DNA from: Bacteroidota bacterium | Lineage (GTDB): Bacteria; Bacteroidota; Bacteroidia; Flavobacteriales; Flavobacteriaceae | Reading direction: 5' to 3' | Assembly: GCA_947483095.1 (NCBI GenBank) | Contig: CANKLD010000039.1 | Coordinates: 1-9,855 of the forward strand | Length of the DNA: 9,855 nucleotides | Shown here: positions 1 through 6,007 of the stretch, piece after piece | How positions within the stretch are numbered: the stretch's first letter is position 1 | Layout: every line of letters starts with the position of its first letter | Notes under the pieces: model-generated | The model's input: only the letters and a program-made list of their open reading frames with translations | Told to the model about the DNA's origin: nothing | Database searches by the model: none | Position numbers and translations under genes: made by a program

Positions 1-839
1 GCGTGTGGACCACCATAACCCAACGGAATTCCAAAACGTTGTGAAGTTCCTAAAACAACATCAGCACCCATTTCTCCTGGAGGAGTTAATTTTACTAAGC
101 TTAAAATATCAGCTGCAACGGCAACTTTAATTTCATTTTCTTTAGCTTTTGCAATAAAAGAAGCATAATCATGAACTTGTCCAAATTTCCCAGGATACTG
201 TAAAATTGCACCATAATAATCGGATGAGAAATCAAAAGTTTCATGATTTCCAACCACTAATTCAACACCAATAGGAGCCGAACGGGTAATTAAAACCGAT
301 AATGTTTGAGGTAAAATTTCTTCAGAAACGAAGAATTTGCAGGTATTATTTTTCTTTTGATCACGAGTTCTAACGTCAAATAAAAGGGCCATTGCTTCAG
401 CGGCAGCGGTGCCTTCATCAAGTAACGAGGCGTTTGCAATTTCCATTCCTGTTAATTCAATAACCATAGTTTGGAAATTCAAAATTGCTTCCAAACGTCC
501 TTGAGCTATTTCAGCTTGATAGGGAGTGTAGGCAGTATACCAACCCGGATTTTCAAAAATATTTCTTTGAATTACAGCAGGTACAATCGCTTGATTGTAA
601 CCTAATCCGATGTAGGTTTTAAACACTTTATTTTTATTTCCCAATTCAGCAATATGATTTGAAAATTCATATTCCGTCATCGCAGGTGCTAAATTCAGTG
701 GTTTTTTTAATAGAATATCTTCTGGAATAGTTTCAAGAATCAATTGATCAAGTGACTCGGCTCCAATTGTTTTCAGCATATGTTGAAGCTCATTTTCATT
801 TGGTCCAATATGTCTTAAAGCAAAAGAATCTGTTTTCAT
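1..839 (-). CDS. gcvP: Glycine dehydrogenase (decarboxylating), P protein of the glycine cleavage system, N-terminal part
   Basis: This is the PLP-dependent P protein, which decarboxylates glycine and passes the aminomethyl group to the lipoyl arm of GcvH; it is cytosolic. The window holds 279 codons plus two bases, and the gene runs off the left edge. It starts at the ATG at 839-837 with MKTDSFALRHIGP, the typical P-protein opening. Family-typical stretches follow: APAMTEYEF (about 51-59), a conserved block around YTAYTPYQAEIAQGRLEA (101-118), LLDEGTAAAEAM (139-150), and GTSQRFGIPLGYGGPHA at the window edge. The whole family is about 950 residues long. The PLP-binding lysine lies in the C-terminal half, so it cannot be checked here. 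An exact -7 promoter motif lies about 30 bases upstream of the start. The gene is divergent from the UbiA-like gene. Identification is secure because the reading frame stays open and motif-rich throughout. Confidence 0.97.
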   Translation of the reverse strand, partial: MKTDSFALRHIGPNENELQHMLKTIGAESLDQLILETIPEDILLKKPLNLAPAMTEYEFSNHIAELGNKNKVFKTYIGLGYNQAIVPAVIQRNIFENPGWYTAYTPYQAEIAQGRLEAILNFQTMVIELTGMEIANASLLDEGTAAAEAMALLFDVRTRDQKKNNTCKFFVSEEILPQTLSVLITRSAPIGVELVVGNHETFDFSSDYYGAILQYPGKFGQVHDYASFIAKAKENEIKVAVAADILSLVKLTPPGEMGADVVLGTSQRFGIPLGYGGPH

Positions 840-870
840 ATAAAAGTAAAAGTATTGTTATTTAGATGTG

Positions 871-878
871 CAAATTTA
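871..878 (-). promoter_or_regulatory. Probable gcvP promoter, -7 element
   Basis: Read on the minus strand the bases are TAAATTTG, an exact match to the Bacteroidetes sigma consensus TAnnTTTG. Its 3' edge is 31 bases upstream of the gcvP ATG, which would leave a leader of roughly 25 bases. I do not see a clear TTG at the expected -33 distance, so the call rests on the -7 box and its position. Confidence 0.55.
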
Positions 879-963
879 TGTATTATATTAGTAATTTTAG
901 GGGTTTTAAATACCAATTTCTAACTATTTTTCAACTAAAAGCCATTCTTATTAACAGTTTAAT

Positions 964-971
964 TATTTTTG
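964..971 (+). promoter_or_regulatory. Possible promoter -7 box just before the UbiA-like gene
   Basis: TATTTTTG matches TAnnTTTG exactly, but it ends only four bases before the ATG at 976. If used, transcription would start at or next to the start codon, giving a leaderless or nearly leaderless mRNA. There is no obvious -33 TTG. The surroundings are T-rich, so a chance match is quite possible. Confidence 0.3.
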
Positions 972-975
972 TTTA

Positions 976-1791
976 ATGAAGCAATTGAAACATCTTTTTG
1001 ATTTTTACCTCGATTCAAGTATTCATGTAGCTTTATCGTGTTTTGCACTTGTAAATTGCACTTACTTAATCTTAAACATTTCTATAAATTATTCCGTCGC
1101 CTTATTTGCTTTTTTTGGAACAATTGCCGGCTATAATTTTGTAAAATTCGATGCTTTGGCTCGATCCAAAAAAAATAAGATGAATTGGAAATTAAAAGCA
1201 ATCGCAGGCCTCAGTTTTTTATCTTTATTTTTTGGATTTTACAACTTCCTAGCGCTTCAAAATATTACAAAAATTATAGCGGGCTTATTTTTAATATTAA
1301 CGATATTATATACCCTGCCCTTTTTTCCAAATGAAAAAAATGCTCGAAATTGGGCTGGATTTAAAATATACATTGTAGCTATTTGTTGGGTTGGCGTGAC
1401 GTTAATTTTGCCAATACTAAATTCTGGATATAAAATACAAGCTGAAATAGCAATACTAATCCTTCAAAGATTACTTCTTATTTTTTCTCTAATATTAATT
1501 TTTGAGATTAACGATTTAAAAAATGACGATCCACATTTAAAAACTGTACCTCAGCAAATCGGGGTAAAGAATACAAAAACTCTCGGTTTCGTTTTGTTAG
1601 TTATCTTCACTGGGTTGGGATTTTTTTATAGTAATTTTCAATTTTTAGAATTGCAATTGAATTTTTTAATTGCAATTGTCATTGGGGTTTTTCTATTTTT
1701 TACTACTGAAAACCGTTCAAGATATTACACCGACTTTTGGGTGGAGAGTATTCCTATTGTTTGGTGGTTGCTTTTTCTCTTCATTCAATAA
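976..1791 (+). CDS. UbiA-like prenyltransferase family membrane protein
   Basis: A 271-residue, very hydrophobic protein with about nine predicted membrane helices (roughly 15-35, 40-57, 72-92, 96-115, 128-148, 157-177, 203-220, 228-244 and 255-271), matching the nine-helix UbiA fold. UbiA enzymes attach isoprenoid chains to aromatic or other acceptors and use two Asp-rich motifs to bind magnesium diphosphate. Here the first motif is degenerate: N54 and D59 in GYNFVKFD, without the usual NxxxDxxxD. The second is recognisable as EINDLKNDDPHLKTVPQQIG at 177-196, with D180, D184 and D185 followed by the typical T-x-P...G. A loop with YTLPFFP and K121/R124 also resembles the family. The start is the only reasonable ATG. 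The substrate is unknown, and the weak first motif leaves catalytic activity uncertain. The gene stands alone, divergent from gcvP and convergent with the peptidase gene. Confidence 0.75.
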   Translation: MKQLKHLFDFYLDSSIHVALSCFALVNCTYLILNISINYSVALFAFFGTIAGYNFVKFDALARSKKNKMNWKLKAIAGLSFLSLFFGFYNFLALQNITKIIAGLFLILTILYTLPFFPNEKNARNWAGFKIYIVAICWVGVTLILPILNSGYKIQAEIAILILQRLLLIFSLILIFEINDLKNDDPHLKTVPQQIGVKNTKTLGFVLLVIFTGLGFFYSNFQFLELQLNFLIAIVIGVFLFFTTENRSRYYTDFWVESIPIVWWLLFLFIQ

Positions 1792-1813
1792 GACTAAATT
1801 TTCTCCGTCTTTT

Positions 1814-1845
1814 GAGTTCTCCCTTCGGGGGTTAGGTGGCTAATC
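1814..1845. other. Short GC-rich hairpin motif across the 3' end of the peptidase gene
   Basis: CCC-TTCG-GGG at 1821-1830 forms a small perfect stem closed by a UUCG tetraloop on the plus strand. On the minus strand the wider stretch reads CCTAACCCCCGAAGGGAGAA. It lies in the 40-base gap between two convergent genes and overlaps the peptidase stop codon (1832-1834). There is no U-tract on either side, so it is not a classical terminator. It resembles short 'CCCCCGAAGGGGG' pieces that I recall from Flavobacteriaceae intergenic DNA; that is a memory-based resemblance only. Confidence 0.3.
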
Positions 1846-3862
1846 CTGCTCTTCTCAACAACGCATCTGGTTTTGGTTCTTGACCTCTGAAGCGTTTATA
1901 CAAAATCATTGGATGTTCAGTTCCGCCTTTAGAAAGAATGTTTTCTTTGAATTTTGTAGCCACTTCTTTATTGAAAATTCCTTTTTCTTGGAAATAAGCA
2001 AAAGCATCGGCATCGAGAACTTCCGCCCATTTATAACTGTAATAGCCCGAAGAATAACCACCTTGAAAAATATGCGAAAAAGCGGTGCTCATTGCATTTT
2101 CTTTGACTTCTGGATACAATTGCGTTACCGAAAATTGTTCGGTTTCAAACGTTTTTACATCTTTTATATTTGATGGGTCTTGACCGTGCCAACCCATATC
2201 TAACAATCCGAAACTCAATTGGCGCATTGTTGCCATTCCTTCTTGGAAGCTAGCACTTTCTTTAATTTTTTGGACCAATTCCATTGGAATCATTTCGTTA
2301 GTTTGATAATGATAGGCGAACAAAGCCAATGCTTCCGCTTCATAACACCAGTTTTCCATAATTTGACTAGGCAATTCCACAAAATCCCAATATACACTTG
2401 TTCCCGACAAACTTGGATAAGTGGTATTGGCCAACATTCCGTGCAAACCGTGTCCGAATTCATGAAATAAAGTGGTTACTTCGTTGAATGTCAATAAGGA
2501 TGGTTTTGTTTTTGTTGGTTTTGTGAAATTACAAACATTAGAAATGTGCGGTCTTTCGTTTATATTGTCTAAAATATATTGCGACTTATAAGATGTCATC
2601 CAAGCACCGTTGCGTTTTCCTTTTCGTGGGAAAAAATCAGCATAAAAAATGGCAATAAGTTCGTTATTTTTATCTTTTACTTCGAAGGTTCTAACTTCTT
2701 CATGGTAGGTATCAATGTCGAAAATTTCTTCAAATGTGATGCCATATAATATTTGAGCAATTGTAAAAGCGCCGTCTAAAACTTTTTCTAATTGGAAATA
2801 AGGTTTCAAAATCTCATCATCTAAATTAAACAATTGTTGTTTCAATTTCTCAGAATAATAAGCGCCATCCCATTTTTCTAATTGATCAATTCCGTCTAAT
2901 TTTTTGGCGAAAGCAGTTAATTCGGCAAATTCTTTTTGAGCGGAAGGTTTGGCTTTTGCCAATAAATCATTTGAAAATGAAATTACTTGTTCTGGCGTTT
3001 GCGCCATGCGTTCTTCCAAAACATAATGAGCGTGGGTGGCGTAACCCAAAACTTGCGCTCTATCAAAACGCAGTTTAGCAATTTTTAAAACGATTTCCTG
3101 ATTGTCGAATTCATTGTTTTGAAAAGCACGCGCTCCGAAAGCTATTGCCATTTTTTTTCGCAATTCACGATTATCAGAATACGTTACAAATGGAATATAA
3201 CTTGGATGATCCAAAGTAAAAATCCAACCTTCTTTTTCAAGGCTTTTTGCCAATGCATGAGCAGCTTCTATGGTTCCTTCTGGCAAACCTGCCAAATCTT
3301 TTTCATCGGTAAGATGCATTTGGAACGCTTGGGTTTCGGCCAAAACATTTTCGCCAAATTGCAAACTCAATTTCGATAATTCTTTGTCGATTTCTCGTAG
3401 AATGGTTTTTTTATTATCGGATAAATTAGCACCATTTCTAGAAAAGCTTTTGTATTTTTTATCTAAAAGCGTGATTTGTTCTGGATTTAGATTTAAAGCT
3501 TCTTTTTGTTCGTAAACCGCTTTTACTTTTGCAAATAAAGCTGCATTCAAGCGAACATCATTTCCAAATTCGGACAGTAATGGGGATACTTCTTGTGCGA
3601 TTTTTTGCATTTCGTCACTGGTTTCGGCAGAATTCAGGTTAAAGAAAATACTAGAAGCTCTATCCAATGTATCACCTGTAAATTCCATAGCTTCGATTGT
3701 ATTTTCGAATGTTGGTTTTTCGGAATTGTTTACAATGGCATCAATTTCTGCTTTAGCAATTTCGATTCCTTTAATTATTGCTGGAAGGTAATCTTGATTT
3801 TTAATTTGAGAAAAGGGCGCAGTGTTGTATTTTGTATTGAAATGGTGTGTTAATATGCTCAT
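1832..3862 (-). CDS. dcp: M3 family zinc metallopeptidase (peptidyl-dipeptidase Dcp / oligopeptidase A type)
   Basis: A 676-residue peptidase, close to the ~680 residues of E. coli Dcp and PrlC. M3 enzymes are cytosolic or periplasmic zinc peptidases that trim short peptides. The zinc site is plain: HEFGHGLHG with H467, E468 and H471, and the third ligand E496 in DFVELPSQ. The N-terminus (FNTKYNTAPFSQIKNQDYLP) and the long helical domain with YKSFSRNGANL are more Dcp-like than PrlC-like. I see no signal peptide, so a cytosolic location is inferred. The start is set at the ATG at 3862-3860. The frame stays open to a TTG at 3886, but that TTG lies inside an intergenic hairpin repeat and would add only eight Lys/Glu-rich residues before the family-like MSILTHHFN. 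I find no TAnnTTTG box upstream, only the repeat array. The end nearly meets the convergent UbiA-like gene. The exact choice between Dcp and oligopeptidase A is uncertain. Confidence 0.93.
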   Translation of the reverse strand: MSILTHHFNTKYNTAPFSQIKNQDYLPAIIKGIEIAKAEIDAIVNNSEKPTFENTIEAMEFTGDTLDRASSIFFNLNSAETSDEMQKIAQEVSPLLSEFGNDVRLNAALFAKVKAVYEQKEALNLNPEQITLLDKKYKSFSRNGANLSDNKKTILREIDKELSKLSLQFGENVLAETQAFQMHLTDEKDLAGLPEGTIEAAHALAKSLEKEGWIFTLDHPSYIPFVTYSDNRELRKKMAIAFGARAFQNNEFDNQEIVLKIAKLRFDRAQVLGYATHAHYVLEERMAQTPEQVISFSNDLLAKAKPSAQKEFAELTAFAKKLDGIDQLEKWDGAYYSEKLKQQLFNLDDEILKPYFQLEKVLDGAFTIAQILYGITFEEIFDIDTYHEEVRTFEVKDKNNELIAIFYADFFPRKGKRNGAWMTSYKSQYILDNINERPHISNVCNFTKPTKTKPSLLTFNEVTTLFHEFGHGLHGMLANTTYPSLSGTSVYWDFVELPSQIMENWCYEAEALALFAYHYQTNEMIPMELVQKIKESASFQEGMATMRQLSFGLLDMGWHGQDPSNIKDVKTFETEQFSVTQLYPEVKENAMSTAFSHIFQGGYSSGYYSYKWAEVLDADAFAYFQEKGIFNKEVATKFKENILSKGGTEHPMILYKRFRGQEPKPDALLRRAGLAT

Positions 3863-3879
3863 GATATGTTTTTCTTTTT

Positions 3880-3961
3880 CCTGCAAGGTTTTTAAAACCT
3901 TGTAGGTATATTAGTGTTTTTTTGAAAATATACCTACAAGGTTTAAAAAAAACCTTGCAGG
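3880..3961. repeat. Head-to-head pair of hairpin repeats (large imperfect palindrome)
   Basis: The left arm (3880-3910) and right arm (3929-3961) are reverse complements apart from the length of the central A/T run, separated by 18 bases (3911-3928). Each arm is itself a hairpin: CCTGCAAGGTTT pairs with AAACCTTGTAGG, a 12-bp stem with one G·U or A·C position. The structure begins 18 bases upstream of the peptidase ATG. The spacer ATTAGTG...TTTTTTTGAAAATATACC resembles the end of the 85-bp unit described next, so the left arm looks like an inverted member of the same family. Confidence 0.9.
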
Positions 3962-4133
3962 ACGGACTTGGTTTTACGGACTATTTAATATTTGTGCTTT
4001 CTTTTTTGAAAAATATACCTACAAGGTTTAAAAAAAACCTTGCAAGACGGACTTGGTTTTACGGACTATTTAATATTTGTGCTTTCTTTTTTGAAAAATA
4101 TACCTACAAGGTTCAAAAAAACCTTGCAGGACG
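3931..4133. repeat. 85-bp tandem repeat: two full units and a partial third, each opening with a hairpin
   Basis: Units start at 3931, 4016 and 4101, an exact 85-base period. The first two differ at one position in 85 (G3960 versus A4045). The third keeps only about the first 33 bases, with a C in the loop and one A fewer, then diverges near 4133. Each unit is a hairpin (CCTACAAGGTT...AACCTTGCAGG) followed by a spacer of about 50 bases containing ACGGACT twice, 14 bases apart (3962 and 3976 in unit one). The near identity points to recent duplication. The open frame across it on the plus strand is an artefact of the repeat. The layout resembles REP/BIME-type elements, but no transposase gene is visible here. 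Confidence 0.95.
4093..4130 (-). terminator. Candidate intrinsic terminator downstream of purE, formed by the third hairpin repeat
   Basis: Read on the minus strand, the direction of purK-purE, an 11-bp stem (CCTGCAAGGTT / AACCTTGTAGG, one G·U pair) is followed directly by TATATTTTTC, a U-rich tail. Copies one and two have the same arrangement, so a transcript leaving purE would meet up to three stacked terminator-like hairpins. The stem is AT-rich in its upper half and the tail is not pure U. Termination is inferred from shape only. Confidence 0.45.
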
Positions 4134-4146
4134 CACTTTCATTTTT

Positions 4147-4220
4147 GGGCTAGCCCCGATAGAAATGAAAATCCCACGCTTTTAGCGTGGATTGCAATGA
4201 AGAGCGGGAAATAGCTCCTA
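4147..4220. other. Structured intergenic element, possibly a folded RNA or small mobile repeat
   Basis: The element starts with the perfect 10-bp palindrome GGGCTAGCCC (4147-4156) and ends with AGCGGGAAATAGCTCCTA. On the plus strand, outer pairing is possible between GGCTA and TAGCT and between CCCG and CGGG. The centre is a strong hairpin, CCACGC (4174-4179) / GCGTGG (4185-4190) with loop TTTTA, extendable by AAT/ATT past a bulged C. From memory, sequences of the form 'GCCCxGAT...ATCC-hairpin-...AGCGGGAAATAGCTCC' recur between genes in Flavobacterium. I cannot confirm that here, nor its coding strand or function. It sits between purE and the 85-bp array. Confidence 0.5.
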
Positions 4221-4234
4221 AAAAAACAGCTATT
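4210..4234 (-). other. Small hairpin overlapping the purE stop codon
   Basis: On the minus strand, AATAGCT (4234-4228) and AGCTATT (4216-4210) can form a 7-bp stem around an 11-base U-rich loop. No U-tract follows the stem, so it is a poor terminator. The AGCTATT arm is shared with the outer pairing of the 4147-4220 element, so the two folds would exclude each other. Confidence 0.35.
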
Positions 4235-4715
4235 ATTTCTTTAAGTTATCGGAAGATTTATTCACCGATTCTTTCAAACCTTCTTTGTACAAAATGATTT
4301 TATCCAATACGCATTTGTCTTGAGTACCAACAATTTGAGCAGCAAGAATTCCAGCATTTTTGGCTCCGTTTAAAGCTACGGTTGCAACAGGAACGCCACC
4401 TGGCATTTGTAGAATGGACAAAACTGAATCCCAACCATCTATAGAATTACTTGATTTTATAGGCACTCCGATTACGGGAAGTGGCGACATGGATGCCACC
4501 ATTCCTGGCAAATGGGCAGCTCCACCAGCTCCGGCAATAATCACTGAAATCCCTCGAAGATGGGCGTTTTTACTGAAATATACCAATTTATCTGGAGTTC
4601 GGTGTGCAGAAACAATATCGACTTCGATTTCGATATCAAAACCATTTAGAATATCAATTGCATCTTGCATTACTGGCATGTCGGAAATGCTTCCCATTAT
4701 TACGGCTACCTTCAT
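4233..4715 (-). CDS. purE: N5-carboxyaminoimidazole ribonucleotide mutase (PurE, class I)
   Basis: PurE moves the carboxyl group of N5-CAIR to the ring carbon, giving CAIR in de novo purine synthesis. At 160 residues it has the usual length of the bacterial class I enzyme. The active-site motifs are intact: GSISD at 8-12, SAHRTP at 36-41 including the catalytic-site His38, and the glycine-rich AGAGGAAHLPG at 61-71, followed by PVIGVPIKSS and the QMPGGVPVAT stretch. The ATG at 4715-4713 gives the standard MKVAVIMGS start. It lies 76 bases downstream of purK on the same strand, and PurK makes its substrate, so the two are expected to be co-transcribed. The tail after about residue 140 (KEGLKESVNKSSDNLKK) is variable in the family. 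The need for both PurK and a class I PurE fits the bacterial two-step route. Confidence 0.97.
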   Translation of the reverse strand: MKVAVIMGSISDMPVMQDAIDILNGFDIEIEVDIVSAHRTPDKLVYFSKNAHLRGISVIIAGAGGAAHLPGMVASMSPLPVIGVPIKSSNSIDGWDSVLSILQMPGGVPVATVALNGAKNAGILAAQIVGTQDKCVLDKIILYKEGLKESVNKSSDNLKK

Positions 4716-4731
4716 TATATTCTTTATTTAA

Positions 4732-4785
4732 CACTAATTTCACTAATTTACACAAATTTAATCTTTGCTTATTTGTGAAATTTGT
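4732..4785. repeat. Short tandem and inverted repeat cluster between purK and purE
   Basis: Three near-identical units, CACTAATTT, CACTAATTTA and CACAAATTTA, run from 4732 to 4760. ATTTGTGAAATT at 4771-4782 is then inverted relative to them: CACAAAT (4751) can pair with ATTTGTG (4771), or AATTTCAC with GTGAAATT. These give two mutually exclusive AT-rich hairpins in the purK-purE transcript. I recall similar 'AAATTAGTG' iterations from other Flavobacteria intergenic regions. Function is unknown. Confidence 0.65.
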
Positions 4786-4791
4786 ATTTGA

Positions 4792-5943
4792 TTATTTATT
4801 ACTTATTACTCTAATTGTATTCTTAACTTTTTCAGCAATTTTTCGGGCTTCGAACATATCCTCATTTACGATAGTTACGTGTCCCATTTTTCGGAAAGGA
4901 CGCGTTTGTTTTTTTCCATAAATATGAGGGGTTACCCCATTCCAACCCAAAATCGTTTCTATATTTTCGTAAACAACCTCGCCTGAAAATCCTTCTTCAC
5001 CAACCAAATTTACCATAATTCCAGCAACTTTACTATCGGTATTTCCTAAAGGCAAATCTAAAATGGCTCGAATATGGTTTTCAAATTGTGAGGTATAACT
5101 GGCTTCTATAGTGTGGTGACCCGAATTATGAGGACGAGGAGCTACTTCATTAACGATTATTTCATCGTTGATAGTTTGAAACATCTCCACCGCTAAAAGT
5201 CCAACATGATTAAATTTCTCTGAAACATTTAAGGCAATTGCTATTGCTTTTTCAGCCACTTTATCCTCAATTCGCGCAGGGCAAATTACATACTCTACTT
5301 GGTTGGCCTCCGGATGAAATTCCATTTCTACCACGGGATAGGTTCTAATTTCTCCAGACACGTTTCGGCAAACTATAACCGATAATTCATTTTTGAAGGG
5401 AATCAACTCTTCTGAAATACATTCTACGTTGGGTAAATTATCTAAATCTGAAAGCAATTTTATAATTTTCACGCCCATTCCGTCGTAACCAAATTCAGTG
5501 CATTTCCATACAAATGGTAATTTTATATTTTGAATATCAGAAATTAACGCTTCTAAATTTTCAAATCTTTGATAGGCAGCGGTTGGAATATTATTTTGAG
5601 AATAAAAATCTTTCTGAACACCTTTATTCTGAATTAATCGAAGTGTTTTTGGAGATGGAAATACTTTAATACCTTCGCTTTCTAATTTTTCTAAAGCATC
5701 AAGATTGACCAATTCAATTTCGAACGTTAAAATATCAACTTGCTGTCCGAAATAATAAACCGTATCAAAGTCCATTAAATCTCCTTGGAAAAATTTATTG
5801 CAAGCAATTTTACAAGGCGCTTCATCACTCGGGTCGAGAACATACGTTTGAATGTCGAATTTTCGGGTGTCAAACAACATCATTTTACCGAGTTGTCCGC
5901 CACCGAGGATTCCTAATTTAAAATTGGAAGAAAAATAATTCAT
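4792..5943 (-). CDS. purK: 5-(carboxyamino)imidazole ribonucleotide synthase (PurK, ATP-grasp)
   Basis: PurK uses ATP and bicarbonate to carboxylate AIR to N5-CAIR, the substrate of PurE encoded next to it. At 383 residues it matches the family length. The N-terminal preATP-grasp domain opens with GILGGGQLGKMM (11-22). The ATP-grasp core shows CTEFGYDGMGVK (148-159, the glycine-rich loop), SEELIPFKNELSV (177-189), and the signature NEVAPRPHNSGHHTIEAS at 265-282 with metal- and phosphate-binding residues. The C-terminal domain contains KMGHVTIV (352-359). All key motifs are present. The ATG at 5943-5941 is supported by the position of the first motif. An exact -7 promoter box lies 17 bases upstream, so purK is probably the first gene of the purK-purE unit. 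Confidence 0.97.
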   Translation of the reverse strand: MNYFSSNFKLGILGGGQLGKMMLFDTRKFDIQTYVLDPSDEAPCKIACNKFFQGDLMDFDTVYYFGQQVDILTFEIELVNLDALEKLESEGIKVFPSPKTLRLIQNKGVQKDFYSQNNIPTAAYQRFENLEALISDIQNIKLPFVWKCTEFGYDGMGVKIIKLLSDLDNLPNVECISEELIPFKNELSVIVCRNVSGEIRTYPVVEMEFHPEANQVEYVICPARIEDKVAEKAIAIALNVSEKFNHVGLLAVEMFQTINDEIIVNEVAPRPHNSGHHTIEASYTSQFENHIRAILDLPLGNTDSKVAGIMVNLVGEEGFSGEVVYENIETILGWNGVTPHIYGKKQTRPFRKMGHVTIVNEDMFEARKIAEKVKNTIRVISNK

Positions 5944-5960
5944 TTAAAATTAATTTTTCA

Positions 5961-5968
5961 CAAAGATA
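5961..5968 (-). promoter_or_regulatory. Probable purK-purE promoter, -7 element
   Basis: On the minus strand the bases read TATCTTTG, an exact TAnnTTTG box and the same octamer as at the hpt promoter. It ends 17 bases before the purK ATG, leaving a leader of about 10-12 bases. No clear -33 TTG is present. It lies in the 64-base gap after the DUF1501 gene, so purK need not depend on read-through from that gene. Confidence 0.6.
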
Positions 5969-6007
5969 CTTTAAAAGAGTAAAAATAAAAAGATACGCTA
6001 TTTAAAA

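Noticed and set aside
1880..3853. Several plus-strand open frames of 81-97 codons opposite the M3 peptidase
   Set aside because: All are antisense to one continuous, motif-complete gene, rich in Phe/Cys/Ser as expected from reverse-frame reading of an AT-rich gene, and have no promoter or known domain.
3880..4133. Possible CRISPR array
   Set aside because: The units include nearly identical 'spacers', the period is 85 bases, and there are no cas genes. It is a tandem repeat with hairpins.
3922..4185. Open frame on the plus strand across the repeat array (87 codons)
   Set aside because: Its sequence just reiterates the 85-bp repeat, it has no recognisable start signal, and it runs into the structured element. 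It is open by chance because 85 is not a multiple of three and the units lack stops in the frames used.
4147..4220. tRNA or a known riboswitch
   Set aside because: There is no cloverleaf, TpsiC-like arm or anticodon arm. The element is not placed upstream of a gene in the manner of the riboswitches I know, so I left the class open.
4360..4731. Open frame of 123 codons on the plus strand opposite purE
   Set aside because: It is fully antisense to a well-supported purE with intact active-site motifs, and its translation shows no family features.
4596..4921. Plus-strand frame over the purE start and purK end (105 codons)
   Set aside because: It overlaps the ends of two real genes antisense and crosses the repeat-rich spacer, with no domain signal.
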